Below, piece after piece: positions 47,800 to 61,330 of a stretch of 64,000 nucleotides of DNA (its first letter is position 1; every line of letters starts with the position of its first letter). Made by a program: the position numbers and the translations under genes. The notes beneath the pieces were generated by a model. That model was not told the origin of the DNA. It made no database searches and saw only the letters and a list, made by a program, of their open reading frames with translations. The stretch is taken from NCBI RefSeq assembly GCF_905475465.1, contig NC_062248.1:7006001-7070000 (forward strand), written 5' to 3'. Origin of the DNA: Pieris napi (Eukaryota > Arthropoda > Insecta > Lepidoptera > Pieridae).

Positions 47800-48560
47800 T
47801 CACACTCTGAGGGCTATTCCGAATAGGGGTGAAACGGCAAAGCGGCCGCGGCGGGGGTGTCAGGGGGTAACAGGCGGAGGGCGCTCGATACGCGCGCGCG
47901 CTACAACTTCACTCATTTAGTCGCATTTTGAAGTCTCTCGCGTACGGGCCGTGTTTTACGAAACGGAATATATTACTACACCGATCTCAAAAAACAAACA
48001 TCGATCCCGTATGTATGTATTTTCGTGACAAAGGTTAATTTAGTAATTTATACAGTGTTCAGTGCACATAATATGTTAAGAAATCAAAATTTATGCAATT
48101 TGTTTACATTTGGCACACATGTTTGTTAATCAAAATAAATTAATTAAGCCGTACCAAACCTAAATTAAATAATATTGCTGTTTTTAAAGGTGCAATCGTG
48201 ATCTTTATCGATGGATTTATTTGATGTGATGAAACGTGATTCTGAAAATAGATTGATTTATTACTAGTGGTCGGGACCGGAAGTTGCCGTATCAGTTTCA
48301 GTGCAATGTAGATGCAGAAATGCTCTGCGGTTTCTTTATTAACATTAGTATGTGAATATTTGATGGTATGTCGTGAGCCGGAGCGCATACAGTTGAGATT
48401 CGTTCGCGAAACGTCACGCGGCGGCGCAAAAGGGGGTATTGATCGGCAAGTCGCGAGACGCCGGCGTTGCCGCCAGCCGCCTAAATAAAGCTCTGCATGT
48501 GTGCCGCCCTACGCCGAAGTCATCGCGACGACGCTTTGCATCTTGCGATCCATGCCATTT
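47800..48560 (+). promoter_or_regulatory. GC-rich upstream region, probable CadN promoter and 5' exon
   Basis: Two CpG-rich stretches (about 47815-47965 and 48390-48545) stand out from the AT-rich surroundings upstream of the first CadN coding exon. The coding exon starts at an acceptor (TTTATTGTAG at 48877-48886), so at least one untranslated exon must lie upstream. These blocks are the best candidates. The exact start and donor were not found. Confidence 0.4.
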
Positions 48561-48919
48561 TCAATGTTACAGACATTTTGATAGTTCTTACCATTTTCTA
48601 CCTAATTGTTTATCATTTCTAAGTTTTCAATCAGCGTTCATTAATCGTTAGTGAAAAACATAAGGTGCTGTACTACCAAACAAATTGTAGTCTAGTAGGA
48701 CCTACTTTTTTCTCGTAATAAAATGTTTTTGTAAATAATTTAACAATATCGTGTGTGCTAAACGTAATTGCTTATAAATAACCAATCAATAAGTATTAGC
48801 TTACCTATTTCCAATATTAAAATTGTATAAATTTCATAATATGAATTTAGTGTCAAAGATTACAACCAGTATTACTTTTATTGTAGGTGGAAATGTTGGG
48901 ATAAGTGCCTATTCATCTA

Positions 48920-50216
48920 ATGAGAGCCATGGCGCGCATAGTAGTGGCTGGAGGAGCATTGCTCTACATCCTTAGTATAGCGGTAGAGACCAGTGCTCTC
49001 ATTCTTCTACCGCACGACGTTCGCCCTGGACATGCCGTTCGCCATTTCACTGGAAACCACACTCGCTACACCCTTCTCGACCCTGAATTCACGTCATATT
49101 TCACCCTTTTGGATGATGGCCTACTTATGACTACAGCTGATCTCACACCACTCTTGAATCAACCATTAAACCTAGCCATCTTGGAAAGAACACCGTATAG
49201 CAGTTCAGCACATTCATTACACCTGTTGGTTATGGATCGTAGAAAAATGCTCAGTTTTACCACAATCAATGGCCTTCGTGGAGAGATTCCAGAAAATTCA
49301 CCCGAAGGCACAGTGGTAGACATACCACCTATAAGAGCTACTGCCCTCGTTAATATTGGCCGTATTGCTTACAAAATCATTCAGGGAAACGATGATTCTA
49401 CCTTCGCTCTGCGAGAAAAAGATACAGGACCAAACTATGACCTTAAATCAGTCGTTACTGAAGGTGACGTCGAAATAGTGGCGTTACGACCTCTTGACGC
49501 TGAAACTAAAAATTTGTATGATTTTATAATTCAGGCAACCGATTTACATGGAGTGAGTAAAGCTAGTTTGCCAATTACGGTTAGCGTATTGAATGAAAAC
49601 GACCATGAGCCGGTATTCGATCAAGAAATGTATTATTTCGCTGTTAATGGTACCATCGATAAGAACATAAACAATGGTACAGCACATTGGCCAAGATTTT
49701 CTAACATTGGTATTGTTCACGCCTCTGATTCTGATGGTGATCGTGTCTACTATTCAATAAAAACTCCGACTAATTTAGCTGTCATTGTGCCACAAACTGG
49801 AGAGTTAATACTCGCAGGAGAACCAGATGGTTATGATGCTGAATTGTTAGTAATAGCCCATGATGTTGGAACGCCGTCTAAAAAGAGTAAACCGGCTCAA
49901 GTATTTCTGGAATTTGTGGTTCGGGAAGAAAGAGAATTACCAACTCTTCACCGAGAGAAGCGGCGTGTGACACGCGCGGTTCGGCCGACAAAAAGGATAG
50001 AATTTACTGAAGCTGACGGTGAAGTAGAAGGGCGTGCAGTCTTCACTTTGGAGAAGGAAACCGACCGCGAAACCTTCAAAATCCGAGATGAAAATCCGTG
50101 GGTTACAGTGGAACCGAGTGGTGTTGTGAAAGTTAAAAAGAAGTGGGACTTTGAAGAACTTGGACCTGAGAAAACTATCGACTTCTGGGTGACTATCACG
50201 AATGCCGGCAATGGAG
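48920..50216 (+). CDS. CadN: neural cadherin (CadN), first coding exon, partial
   Basis: The exon begins at an acceptor at 48886/48887 and the first good ATG is 48920. A hydrophobic signal sequence (residues 1-26) is followed by cadherin repeats with EIPENSPEGT, LDAETKNLYDF, NENDHEPVFD and a basic REKRRVTRAVR processing-type site. The final block (TEADGEVEGRAV, RETFKIRDENPWVTVE, WDFEELGPEKTIDFWV) is highly like insect N-cadherin. The exon ends in phase 1 at GGAG/GTAAGT (50216). N-cadherin is a calcium-dependent adhesion protein of neurons and mesoderm that links to catenins. The rest of the gene lies beyond the window. A 4-codon uORF (48893-48904) precedes the start. Confidence 0.92.
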
Positions 50217-53094
50217 GTAAGTTTTTTATCTATTTATTATATATATATTACGTCATATTCATACAGTTATGGTCGTTATCTCGAAAGAAAATATTCAACG
50301 TCGGAAGGATACTATGTATTCAGTAATTTTTATTGTAATAGTGGTCTCTTATTACGTGAAATAAGGTATGAAGTCATATATTTTTCACGCGTGACTGTCA
50401 GCATCACCTGACGCGACGTATCGAAATGCGCATCCAACCATATTATTATCTTGCGGCAGGTATTATAGTTGATCCTTATTGGAATAATACACACAGTCTC
50501 TTCTTTTCTTATATGATGTATATTTTTTTCTATATTAAAACACTAATAGTAATAAATACGTCTAAGAGAATAACGGATTTTTTGAAACTACAATTTTTAT
50601 CAATAATAGTATGTAGTAACATGTTATTATTGTAAAACATTATTATCATGTATTTTAAATAAAATATGGACGTTACGGAAATTTCTAACTTAAGCGGACT
50701 TATAATATTTCTTTAAAGATTGAGATCAATCGTAAAAGGGACAGTTTGTAAACATTTTTAAAGATTCAAACTCATAATAAAACCTGAAACTAGAACGAGG
50801 CGAGAAGTTTTATGCCAAGAAAGCTTAGTTCGTGAAGACGATGATTACACACTCAAGTTTTAATGCGTTATTAAAAGTTCACTTTGGATCTCGTTAAATC
50901 GACATGCGAGTGTGATGGGATCATGAACTTAATCTAATCGTTACGAGCATTTTAAGAATACGATTATTAGGCTATTATGTTTTAATCTTTGTATTATTAT
51001 AGTTAGAATTAACTTTCAACGCCAAAAAAGTTGAATGACTTCAATTAAGTCCACACACATTAATCATTATGCGATGTAATCGAAATAATAGTACGTAGGT
51101 ATGGCTTCTCTATTAGTAATAGAATGCGACAGTGTGTCCTAGATCAGTAGCACGAGACATCGGACAGGTGGAATTCCCATTAAACAAATCTTACCATGGA
51201 TATGACAGGTTGCCACCGTGGTCAATGCGTAAATAATCGGAGACCTGTCGCACGGCTCCGATTCTATACGCCAACCTTACGATCACGAAGCTATTTTTCT
51301 TCATGGAATTTCTTATTGAATTCTTATTTAGCTTTGCTGTTAATCATTCTTGAACTTGTGTGGGATACTGTACATTCCAAGGCTGGAGAAAGTATTAAGC
51401 TAGATTAGATTAATCTTAAGAAATATTGAAAACCTAAAGTGTCTTTTGGTATGTTATATTTTATTTTTTGACCGTTGTGTCATTTATAAACAAAGAAATG
51501 TTTGCGGATACTTAAATCTTCGGATGATAATATTAAATAATAACTTGAGCTATATAAATATAATATAAAGTTAAATTTAAAGTATTGTCAAAGCTATAAT
51601 AAAAATCCTATTCACAATGTCTAATTAAATATTTAAGTAACATTGTTAAATTATGCTTTAAAGTTTATCAATTTCATGACCTTAAAATCTTCATAGATCG
51701 AAACACATGTGTTAATTATCGAGCAGAGAAATTAGTTCTGTGGGTGGCCGTTTTAGAGCAATTATTCCTGATCTGACTCGGAAATCATTATTATCCTTGA
51801 AACACTTTAAACGCGTAATCATTTAAATTCAGTTTTGGGTTAAGTTATGATGTACATTAAGGTATAATTAGCGATAATTATTGACTTATAAGCATCTTTG
51901 GTGGGAGGGCTAGTTACTGTCATATAACATTAGTGTATAATAATAATGCTTTCTTAATACTAATTTAATTTGATAATAATGTAATATATTAAGTTTTATC
52001 GGTAGATATGTAATTTATTTGTTTTATATTTTAAATTGGACCCTATTTGGGTATAAGCTACCTTCTCCATGTTTTTTTATCGCAATAGTTTTGACCTCAG
52101 TTTCAAGTAAAGCCTCCTCCATGTTTTCCTGTCTTGAGCTTTCAACCAAGGAATATAAATAATGTTCGTTCGTTTTTATCGTAATCTTAATAAATAGTTT
52201 ACTTAGTTCAAGTACGCTAAGTTTATTTAATTTTTCTCCACAAAATCACGGGTAAGTAGCTTGTAATATCTTAAACTTTGCTTTAACAAAGCATCTCGTA
52301 AAGCATTATAATACTGCCTGGCCAGATTTGTTACAAACTCCGAAGTACCTATATTGGAAGGTATAGATACTTCCATGCTAAATTAATCCTTCATTTGCTC
52401 TTGTGTCGTCCCACGCTCTTTGAGTTTGCGATCGACAAGTGCTTTGATGTTTTAGAATATCGTTTAATAATGTTGGCGTGAAGTTGTCCTTATTGTGATC
52501 TATCGGTATACGGTATTATTAAAAAAGATTAAGTTAATTTAGCGATGGTTACTTAGGGAACTGCATGTGCATTTTAAAAAAATAATATTAAGTAAAAAGA
52601 AGGTAACAAATTCTTGTACTTAGAATTCTTACAAAGTTTTAAGTTTAATTTATCCTGGTTATAAACTAGTACTGAAGTCACGTAATTTCGTTTGTTATAG
52701 AAGTTGTAAATCAACGACAACTTGCTAAATTGATACGGTCCAGTGCAGTACAGTTTGTTAAAAGTCATTCATTCAATCAATGGCACTGGGTGCGGGCGTT
52801 GGTCGCACAATAATACTGGACAATTCCCCTCATTGTGTGCTAGCCACAATTACATATGCGAACTTCCTATCGACCCCGTCCGATCGCATCTGTACTACCA
52901 TGAGTTTTGCAGTAATATTTTGACAATTTATTTTGGAGCTAGGTTAGGAATATTATAGAATAAGAAAAACCTAACTAAAGAATAAAAAGTGCAGAAAATT
53001 TAGCAGTTACGTGGACAAACAAACACAATTTTCAGTGAAAAACTGGCTTTAATCGTAAACTAACAACTAATTTCATCTCAAAATTGACGAGTTA

Positions 53095-53310
53095 ACATGC
53101 CACTACTCCACTACTTATCTTCTTATAGTGCCATCTCCTTTCGAAGGTTGGCGATCATCATGGCTACTTTAATTTTGGATTCCACACTTCTGAACAATGA
53201 CTTGGACAGCGGATTTCGATGCTATGGTCACCCTTTTTACCAATCACTGTGCCTAGATATCGTATTTTCGAAACACGTTCCAAGGTCTGATTGTTGAGGT
53301 GTATAACTTG
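53095..53310 (-). mobile_element. RTE-like LINE remnant, reverse orientation
   Basis: On the minus strand the sequence reads NNQTLERVSKIRYLGTVIG and then EIRCP, which resembles the region after the reverse-transcriptase core of RTE-type LINEs. Frameshifts break it and neither end is defined. Confidence 0.6.
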
Positions 53311-54670
53311 CCTAAAAAGCTTGGGTGTTCGGCTATTCGATGCTATTACCTAATTCAGAAACTACTTTTGATTGACTATATGTATATATGACGCTTTAAA
53401 GAGTTAAGACAAAACCAAATTGGGCGCATAAGATACCCAATACGATCGTCATTCGACAGTTGGTAGACTTTCTATAGTAATCAACAAAACAGTTGTCAAC
53501 CGCGAGAGCAGACAGCATTTCAACATTAGATAACTAAAATAACGTCTTTATAGCTTGGTGTTTAGGTGCACTATCGTCCAGACTTAGAAGCGATCATGGA
53601 GAGATTTTATTTTGATCCATTTCGTTTATTAGGATGCGCGCAGTTTATTGTAATTAACATGCGTGTGACCAATCTTGACTCATGGCCATGAATTCAAATG
53701 CTTGTTAACCCTAAAACCCGAATGCAGTAATTGTATGTTATACTAGCTTTTCGATGTTGTGTGATGAGTTTGACTTACATAATATCAATTAGTTTCGTTA
53801 ATAATAATGATAATTCATTTATTTGCAAAATTGGTATTCAATAGATTTAGAAGAAATAAATATCTTTACCTTTGAATAGTTTTTTAAAGTTACGAAAATT
53901 TATAGACTTCCAGACTTGCTTGTATCCCTAAAATTACTAAAATTAATATAAATACTTTTATTCTTATTAAGTGCAGTCTAGTTAAATAAAAATAACATAG
54001 TAAAACTATAGACTTAGGGTGATATTCACTTGAATTTTGAACATTACATCCAAAACATTATTTACAATTGTCTATCGCGAATTGAAGTCTAAATTTCTAT
54101 ATTATAGTAAATGCCGGATTTCTATATATTAAATAAAAACGAGTTATATAGACTCTAAATCATAGTTACATTCTAGAATAAAAATGATACTACCGGTCTA
54201 TCAATCCATCCCTTATAATTTTTCACTTTTAATATTTAATTACTTTCAATAAATTTAGGGTGGTCAATTTAAAAGATATCATCATCGTACTTGTTTTTGA
54301 ACATGTACAACTACTTCTCTATTAATGATTTTCTAGTCTGTAGGGAATCGCGAAAAATGGGGAAAGTCTTTGATGTATTACCACATTCGCCCTCGTATTC
54401 GACGTTATAGTTAATCATGTTTGATTAATGACAGGGAATAAATGCAGACCGGAAGTTAGAAGATGTTTTTCTTTATTTTATTGACGCGAGTATAAAAAAA
54501 TAAAGATAAATTATGTCAAAACTGAACAATAGTCACGTCTTAGCTAAACGAATTTGGCCAATATTTTGAAATATGTGTTTGTAAGTATAGGCTTGCAAAT
54601 AGCCACTATTCACGTAGTGACTTGTGCATACGTTTGCCACTTTATTTAGGTCTAAATTCAACAAAATAAA

Positions 54671-54960
54671 TCTATCTATATAAATAAAAATGAATCGTAA
54701 AATATGTTGTAAACTTGACTAAGCAATTCGAGTTTTTTTTTGTTTTATTCCTTGAACTCTTAGGAAGGCTCTTGTTAAGACTTTTTATGGCGTAAAGAAT
54801 GGAAAAAAACAATAAAAAAAAAAATATTTAGTTTTATATAGGACTTAAATTTTAATCTGGAAAAGCGTGAAGTCTGTGGGATAGCATAGCAAAATGTTTC
54901 ATGCTACTACAAAAAGCTAAGTAAAAATCATATTACGGCGAAACGAAGTTCAGCCAGTCA
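54671..54960 (+). mobile_element. Helitron-like non-autonomous repeat, decayed copy A
   Basis: The order TATAAATAAAAATGAATCGT, TTTATTCCTTGAACTCTTAG, CTGGAAAAGCG, AAAAATCATATTACG and GACGAAACGAAGTTC-like ends is shared with 56631-56922. The common lepidopteran family with this layout is usually classed with Helitrons, and this assignment is from memory. No coding capacity. Confidence 0.6.
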
Positions 54961-55741
54961 TATATGAAAATATATTAAGATTATCTCGAAAGTTTTCCCT
55001 ACAATTGGTATTGATTGCAGGCTCTTCATGAAGGTAGTCATAATAATGAATAATGGTTACCTTTATTGGATCTCTGTAACACGTTTCATATTACCTACGT
55101 TATACGCCTTTCGCTGTTTCAATTAGTATAGTAATTGTAATTAAATCTCTTTGTTTAAAATGTTTGTAGAACAATTCTTATACTTCTAACAGATATTACA
55201 AATATATGTTGAAATACATTTCTAAGTTCGAATGCATTAAAGTTTGAAGTATATATTTTACGAATTTTAAGTAATCTTGTTTTTTATCAAGCTGTATATA
55301 AATTATATAATTTGTATGTCTAATTAATACTGTTATTATGAGTAATGAAAGGAGGTAATATTGAAAAAGGGCTATTCACATCTAGTCGAGTAATATATAT
55401 AATACATATGTATATATTATATTCTTGAGTGTCTATGAATTTACAATAAGATTATTTCGTACAGTTAATAATTTTATAAAGTTAATAAATATCGCATACC
55501 TACACTAAACTGGTGAATTTTATAAATCTAAAAAAAATCCAATAGAAGCAGCAAAAAATCCTTGATATCAAACAAATAGTTATTTAAAGGTGGCTCATCA
55601 ACCTGGTGCGCATTTTTTTTTAAATGTGGCTGCTGCGTAATAACGTAGAAAGCAGTCCAAGTATCTTCCGACTGTCAACAAACTACTATTAAATATTTTA
55701 CAGTGACATAGATGTAAACGATTGGTTTAACCCCCAAGAAA

Positions 55742-56023
55742 CTATTGTAAGTGCCGAGGAGTCGTGTAATCATGGTTTTTGCATACACACCACTTCATAC
55801 CGTATTGTTCTGCTTGCTGTGGTTGTTCAAGAGCTCTCTGCGACCCTGATTGGCATTCACTATACGTCAATTCACCCTTCTGAACCATTACTAAGCATTT
55901 TTCACTTGGGTCACAAACTCCGAGAAGAAACTCAATGAATAAGTTTTTAATTAAAGCAATAGAAGTCGAGTTCGAAATGAATATTGTTTGCCAGCAGCAT
56001 AAAATGTAGAATTTAATAAGCAT
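55742..56023 (-). CDS. possible small secreted cysteine-containing protein
   Basis: The minus-strand ORF from the ATG at 56023 gives 93 residues. The first 25 or so (MLIKFYILCCWQTIFIS...) are hydrophobic and look like a signal peptide or membrane segment. The rest contains GVCDPSEKC, YSECQSG and MKWCVCKNHD, so five cysteines follow the leader. A TATA-like TATAAGAA lies about 30 bases upstream of the ATG, which is close for a promoter. It lies antisense inside a CadN intron. The family is not recognised. The ORF may be one exon of a larger gene or may be chance. Confidence 0.35.
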   Translation of the reverse strand: MLIKFYILCCWQTIFISNSTSIALIKNLFIEFLLGVCDPSEKCLVMVQKGELTYSECQSGSQRALEQPQQAEQYGMKWCVCKNHDYTTPRHLQ

Positions 56024-56630
56024 AAATTCTTTCAATCTCAAAGAAAAGGTTCTTATACAATTTTATTTTAATATTCTTGTATCGATATTTACCGCTTGGT
56101 GTACGTATGTTGTGCTTTACTAAGGTGTGCGGGGTCAAAGAGGGCGCGTTTTGTACTTGAAATGTTACAACATTCGTCTAATTATAGATCTACGGACGTG
56201 TTGCTTTTAAGCATTGTATAGTTTATTCTTACCTTTACTTCCTTCGAGAAAATAATTGAAAATAAAACTACGAGATAAACACATTATGCCTGTAGTTACT
56301 GCCTATAATGTGATCTTTTTTCGACAACTTCACTGCTAGTAGAGGCTGAACGTATATTTAAAAAAAATCTATTCCAAATACATTATATTTCACGTGTAGC
56401 TGTTTCATCTCCTTACATATTACGAAACAAACATGCAAAATTAGTGACATTTGATATTTTTGACGTTCATGAGTGCACAAGCAAGTAGATATAGCAATAA
56501 TGAATGATATTTGATTTGATTATATCCGCCAGATATATAATATATTTATTTCTAATTTTTATGATAAATAATCTTGAGATTATACACGAATTTTATATAA
56601 TAGTTAAGTAGTCTATATACGTATATATAC

Positions 56631-56922
56631 TCGTATAAATAAAAATGAATCGCATAATATTTTACTAAGCGCATAACTCGAAGGCGGATGGACCAATTTG
56701 AATATTCTTTTTATATTTTTCCTTGAACTCTGAGTAAGATTTTTATGAAGATAAAAATTGGAAAAATTGCAATACATAAAAACCATTTTTTATTCCGGAA
56801 AAGCGAACAAAGAAACACTTTCCTATGGTATTGCAAAGTTTTCCATGTGTTTGTATGTACGTACTCAAACGGTTGGCTAATTAAAAAAAATCATATTAAG
56901 ACGAAACGAAGTTCGCGGTGCC
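56631..56922 (+). mobile_element. Helitron-like non-autonomous repeat, decayed copy B
   Basis: It shares the block order of 54671-54960: TATAAATAAAAATGAATCGC, CCTTGAACTCTGAG, TTCCGGAAAAGCG, CTCAAACGGTTGGCTAATTA and ACGAAACGAAGTTCGCGG. The typical CTAG 3' end has decayed. The open frame of 76 codons inside is fortuitous. Confidence 0.65.
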
Positions 56923-57488
56923 AACGAGTAAGCAATAAAAGTATAATTACAGATCTTAAATTCAGTTTATTCTGAATTAAAGATATATATGTTGTTAATA
57001 CTCGTTTACTATTTCGTAAATGTACCTATTTCTTATATGCATTAGCTTTCGTTTGAAATCTGAATCAATCTTCTATGGAGACTGCCAGATTTTCTTTAAA
57101 ATATATGCATTTTAAGAATTTTCCTCAAAGTACTTTTAATATGTTATTTTCTATCTAAAGTAGGACGCACAGTCTCTGTATATTCTCGCTACAAATTTCG
57201 TTACAATGAAGCTTCATTGTAGGTGCATGCTTTATTGCTTAGCTTGTGTGATTTATTAGAACTGGTATATGTGACTACGGGGGAATTGTTCGTTACTTTA
57301 TTAAGATTTAGTGCAGCTTCGGGATTTAACCCATCAAATTATTTTGCTTCCCCGGAGAAAACTTTATTAATGACCAAGAATTAACTCCCTTACCTTTAAT
57401 AAATTAGGAGTAATGTTGTGCTTCTAAGGTGTTTATCATATTCTGCTGTCGTCCAAACAGTTAGACAAGGTCCTAAAATAGCATACAA

Positions 57489-57862
57489 TTTTTGAAGTTA
57501 TACTTCTTTTGGCGCGTTATGAAAAATTGATGAGAGTGAAATTTTACGATGCGGGCGCACCGTGACACAAAATTAACAGAATGAAGTTGCCCACGGAAGA
57601 TGCTACGGCATTGGACATCATTTAAAAACAACATTCGAATAATAATAGAATTTATGTTACACTTAATATAAGAGAATAATAATAAATATTTATTTATTTA
57701 ATTTTTTAAATGTAAACTGAACTTTATTGACTATAATGACTCCTTTTTCAGTCTTTGATTATTTAATTGTAATTAATTATTTGCATGCAATCAAAAACTA
57801 TTTTTAATAATGCAAAAGAAGTATAACTTCTTACGCGCGTACATAAGTACACGCACCTTTTT
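57489..57862. mobile_element. dispersed repeat, probable non-autonomous DNA transposon (copy 2)
   Basis: The first 110 bases and the last 190 bases are near-identical to those of 35119-35692. The middle is shorter and different after AAGTTGCCC. Ends carry the inverted GAAGTTATACTTC core. This shorter copy may be nearer to the usual length of the family. Confidence 0.75.
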
Positions 57863-60800
57863 CTATCAATTGGGCGACTTAAATACCAATATCGTCTTCT
57901 GGAATTGTTAGTATACTTCTACCTAATATATCAGGTGTATTTTTCCCACCCTGCGATGGCAGTTTATAAAAAAATGGTTAAGAAATTTCTTTATTCAGTT
58001 CATTACTTTCAAGTGTCCAATGAACATACCCGTTTCTCTTTTTGTTTGGTCGCAGGTGTTAAATTTATAACGGCTTAAAGTTTATGATGTTAGACTCGTG
58101 CGTCAACAATTTGGCTGATTCGTGCTAGGTGATTATAACCACTTCTGGTTGCGAAAGTTGATGAGTGCTATAACATAACGCAGTAAGTGGTCGTCACGGT
58201 TGATTGAAGTGCGTCGTAATTTATCAATGAAACTGTCAAAGTTGTTTATTTAATATTTATAGCTATAAAACGATGACGCAGTGACTACTGACTTGGCCTT
58301 CGAGATAAGAAAAGGCTACCTTATATGATTTTTCGCTGCTGTTTGCCAACTTTGAAGCTTGTGAAAATCAGTACAGTTTTTCAGGAGATACCTTCTTGTC
58401 ATTCTGATCTTTCCCCATTTCCTTAAGGTGGTAAAAATAATCTGGGGAATAAAGACTGCACAAATAAGACTCTAGTCTATAGTTGATTACTTATGACCTG
58501 TTCTAAATTTAAAATGTACATTTCCGGTTCACCTATTGTCAACACGAGTAATTCACGTTTAATCAACCTACTTGCGCTCTAATTTTACAGCTAAATTAGA
58601 CTTTAATGAAACTATGTCACATCATATATAAATTATGCTGTTATTTGCAATAATTGACATTGGTTGAATTAATTAAGCGATGGAAATTAAATTAAGAGCT
58701 GGAATCGTGACTATTCACTGCTTGTACCAGGCATTCAGTAGTCAGCAGAAACACTCGACTTCAATTCCAGACTCGAAATTGCACTTCATTTGCTTTCACG
58801 ACGTTGCATCCAAATCATATGTTCTCACGCTGCGTAATAAGCCTCACAAAAATTGATTGATAGGTCTCTATAATAGCTAGCGTGAATCGTATATAATTAA
58901 GAAGGTGTTATTCATAATTTAGGCTGTCATCATTTCAACGGGAATAGTTGCCACATTTCATCTACGTCAATGAACAGGACGTAAAAATAAAAATACGGGT
59001 CTGCGCATAGAATCGTGTTTAATCGTCGCTGAGATGCATCAGGGATAGCCACAGACTATATAGCCATAGAGTGTAGAGTCGTGTTGTTCGAGAAAGAATG
59101 CACGTATCGGACTGACGATGCAGCTTTTGATATCATAATTAAGCCGTTGATGACCGACGAGGGGATAATGTTTATCTTACGGCTATAAATGGAGATGAAT
59201 AATACATAAATTCGTTAATGAACGCTCGTTTCTCTTTTTGTTTTTTTTTGTCTTAAATACCTGCGTGGTGTATAAAAAAGACATTATACTTATGTCAGCA
59301 ATTAGCTTTGTTCAGATCGAATGAATTCTGTATTATAAAAAGTGTACCGTAATGATTTGTAAATGGGTGTTGTGTATTTTTGACGGATAGGTATTGTTAT
59401 TAAAATGGCCGTATTATGGGTTTTACCATAACTTTACAACCATTAAATCTCAATTTTAATAAAAATGTTCTCTCGCAAAACCCTTTTAAAGAATAAACAT
59501 ACCCTCGCGAAATGACAATATTTTGTTATGTTTTGTTTGTCGTAAATAAGATTTCGAACGCGTTTTATGAATTGCATCGTAAGAGATGCGAATATTAAAA
59601 TATGGGACGCATGTAAAAGCGTTAGCCGAAATCTAAACTCGGTCGTCATTTTTCATACATTTTAAGAAATAAGCACAGCATCAAACGGATGCACGTGTGC
59701 GTCTCGCTCCCTCATTTTGCTTTTATTGTTACCAGCAATTACGCTTAGTGCTCCCAGTAGAACGCCCGCACATCGCAAATGAAAAAAAAAAACATTCTTT
59801 TGTCTTATATCATATGATAATATCGCGGTAAATCGCTATCCCATACTATTTAAATGAATAAGGATCGTTATCAACTTTACAAGGAATGCTATTCTTTTAT
59901 TGGCTCGCCTATAGAGCTTTGTCGAAATATTTACGCTCCATATTGAACGTGAAATTCCAAACAATGAGAGCGGTATCCCACTCCGGCGCATATGCGCCGC
60001 ACACGTGCGCCCTTCCCAGATTCGTTTGAATTGAATAAACAGAACTGAGAACAGTCACGGTTTAATTTACTGACTATTTTTTCGACTAATGTTTCTGTTT
60101 AGATACATTTTGCATTCTTAAAAAGACAATTTGAAGCAGAAATTCTTTATAACAGTAATTTAATTGAATACTTAAAAATATGATATGTTTGCTCCTACTT
60201 CTTGCACTTGTACTTATACATATGAAGTATTAATAACGAGGCTTGTTAAATAATTAAAAAGAAATCACTTTATTTGACGCAAAAACTGACGCAAGGAATC
60301 ATTGAGATAAAAAATTCATTTTGGTAAACTTTATACAGAATATACTTCTATGAGCACTAGCGTTTTAAATAGGCCTAGCCTGTATCTTAAACGCTAGTTC
60401 CTTCCAGTGTCATTAACAAATTGGTTAAGTTTTTTATTCATGTTTTTTGTTTTTTGTTTACTAAACTAAAAGAAAGTACAAAAATAATTTTGATCGTGCG
60501 CTATTATATCAATAGTATATATTTCCTATTTGTATTTTTGTTTAATTTCAGCGGTTTTATAAACGTTTCTGTAGGGTTAAACTGCCGTTTACGGCAAGTG
60601 CGATGTTACTCGAGGTCAGACATCGATCGAGTCGGCCGCGGCGGCTGGCACGCGAGTTGAATATCGTACTAATAACGTACTCAATGCTTATCCTGAAACG
60701 GCTTAGATTTATTAAACGAGATGTAATTTATTTCGTATAACACATCTCTGTTATTAAATGCCTTTCTAAATGTTTAAGTTGAATTAAGAAGGAAAGAACG

Positions 60801-61215
60801 CTAACATTGCTACTGATTCGCTTCATTCTTTGTATAAGCCACAAGTAGGTACACTAGGAAAAGAAAACCTAATTTTCTTCTATAGTATCAACGAAAAGGT
60901 CATTAGAACAAATTAAAGTGTCGGTGATAGATTAAAAGCTCCAAAGTAAGTAATTCTATATGAAGCCAAAATAAAAGTTTGAACTGCACAGGCTTCGAGA
61001 TACTCGAACTTTAGCTCCACTTTAATAGGTTTGAATTAAAGCCATTTAATCTGTTTATGTAGCATATATTCAAAAGCTCTTTCCGACATTTTGTACTAAT
61101 TATTTTGAATTGACTGAAAGCTAGCAAAGCGTAAATTGTCACACGTGTATAATTCAACACTCAACGAATATAAATAAAATATCGTTTTGCGTATTTCGAT
61201 AGTAATATATATGAT

Positions 61216-61330
61216 AACCGTTAGTCGTCATCAATCAATCAATCAATCATAAATCATTTATTCATGTAGGTAACACAATGTACACTTATGAACATCAAAA
61301 AAGAAATATACATTAAATGCTTCTTATTTT
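61216..61330 (-). mobile_element. possible LINE 3' end with (CAAT)n tail, reverse orientation
   Basis: A CAATCAATCAATCAAT run is followed by AAATCATTTATTCATGTAGG and ACAATGTACACTTATGAACA, a block order seen at many lepidopteran LINE 3' ends in reverse. There is no coding evidence and the right end is not defined. Confidence 0.4.

Noticed and set aside
56745..56975. 76-codon ORF in the CadN intron
   Set aside because: It lies inside a Helitron-like repeat and has no family resemblance.
60421..60660. 79-codon ORF with a GC-rich end, considered as a CadN exon
   Set aside because: It does not contain cadherin sequence expected after the first exon, and the hydrophobic part is low complexity. 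No support for an exon.
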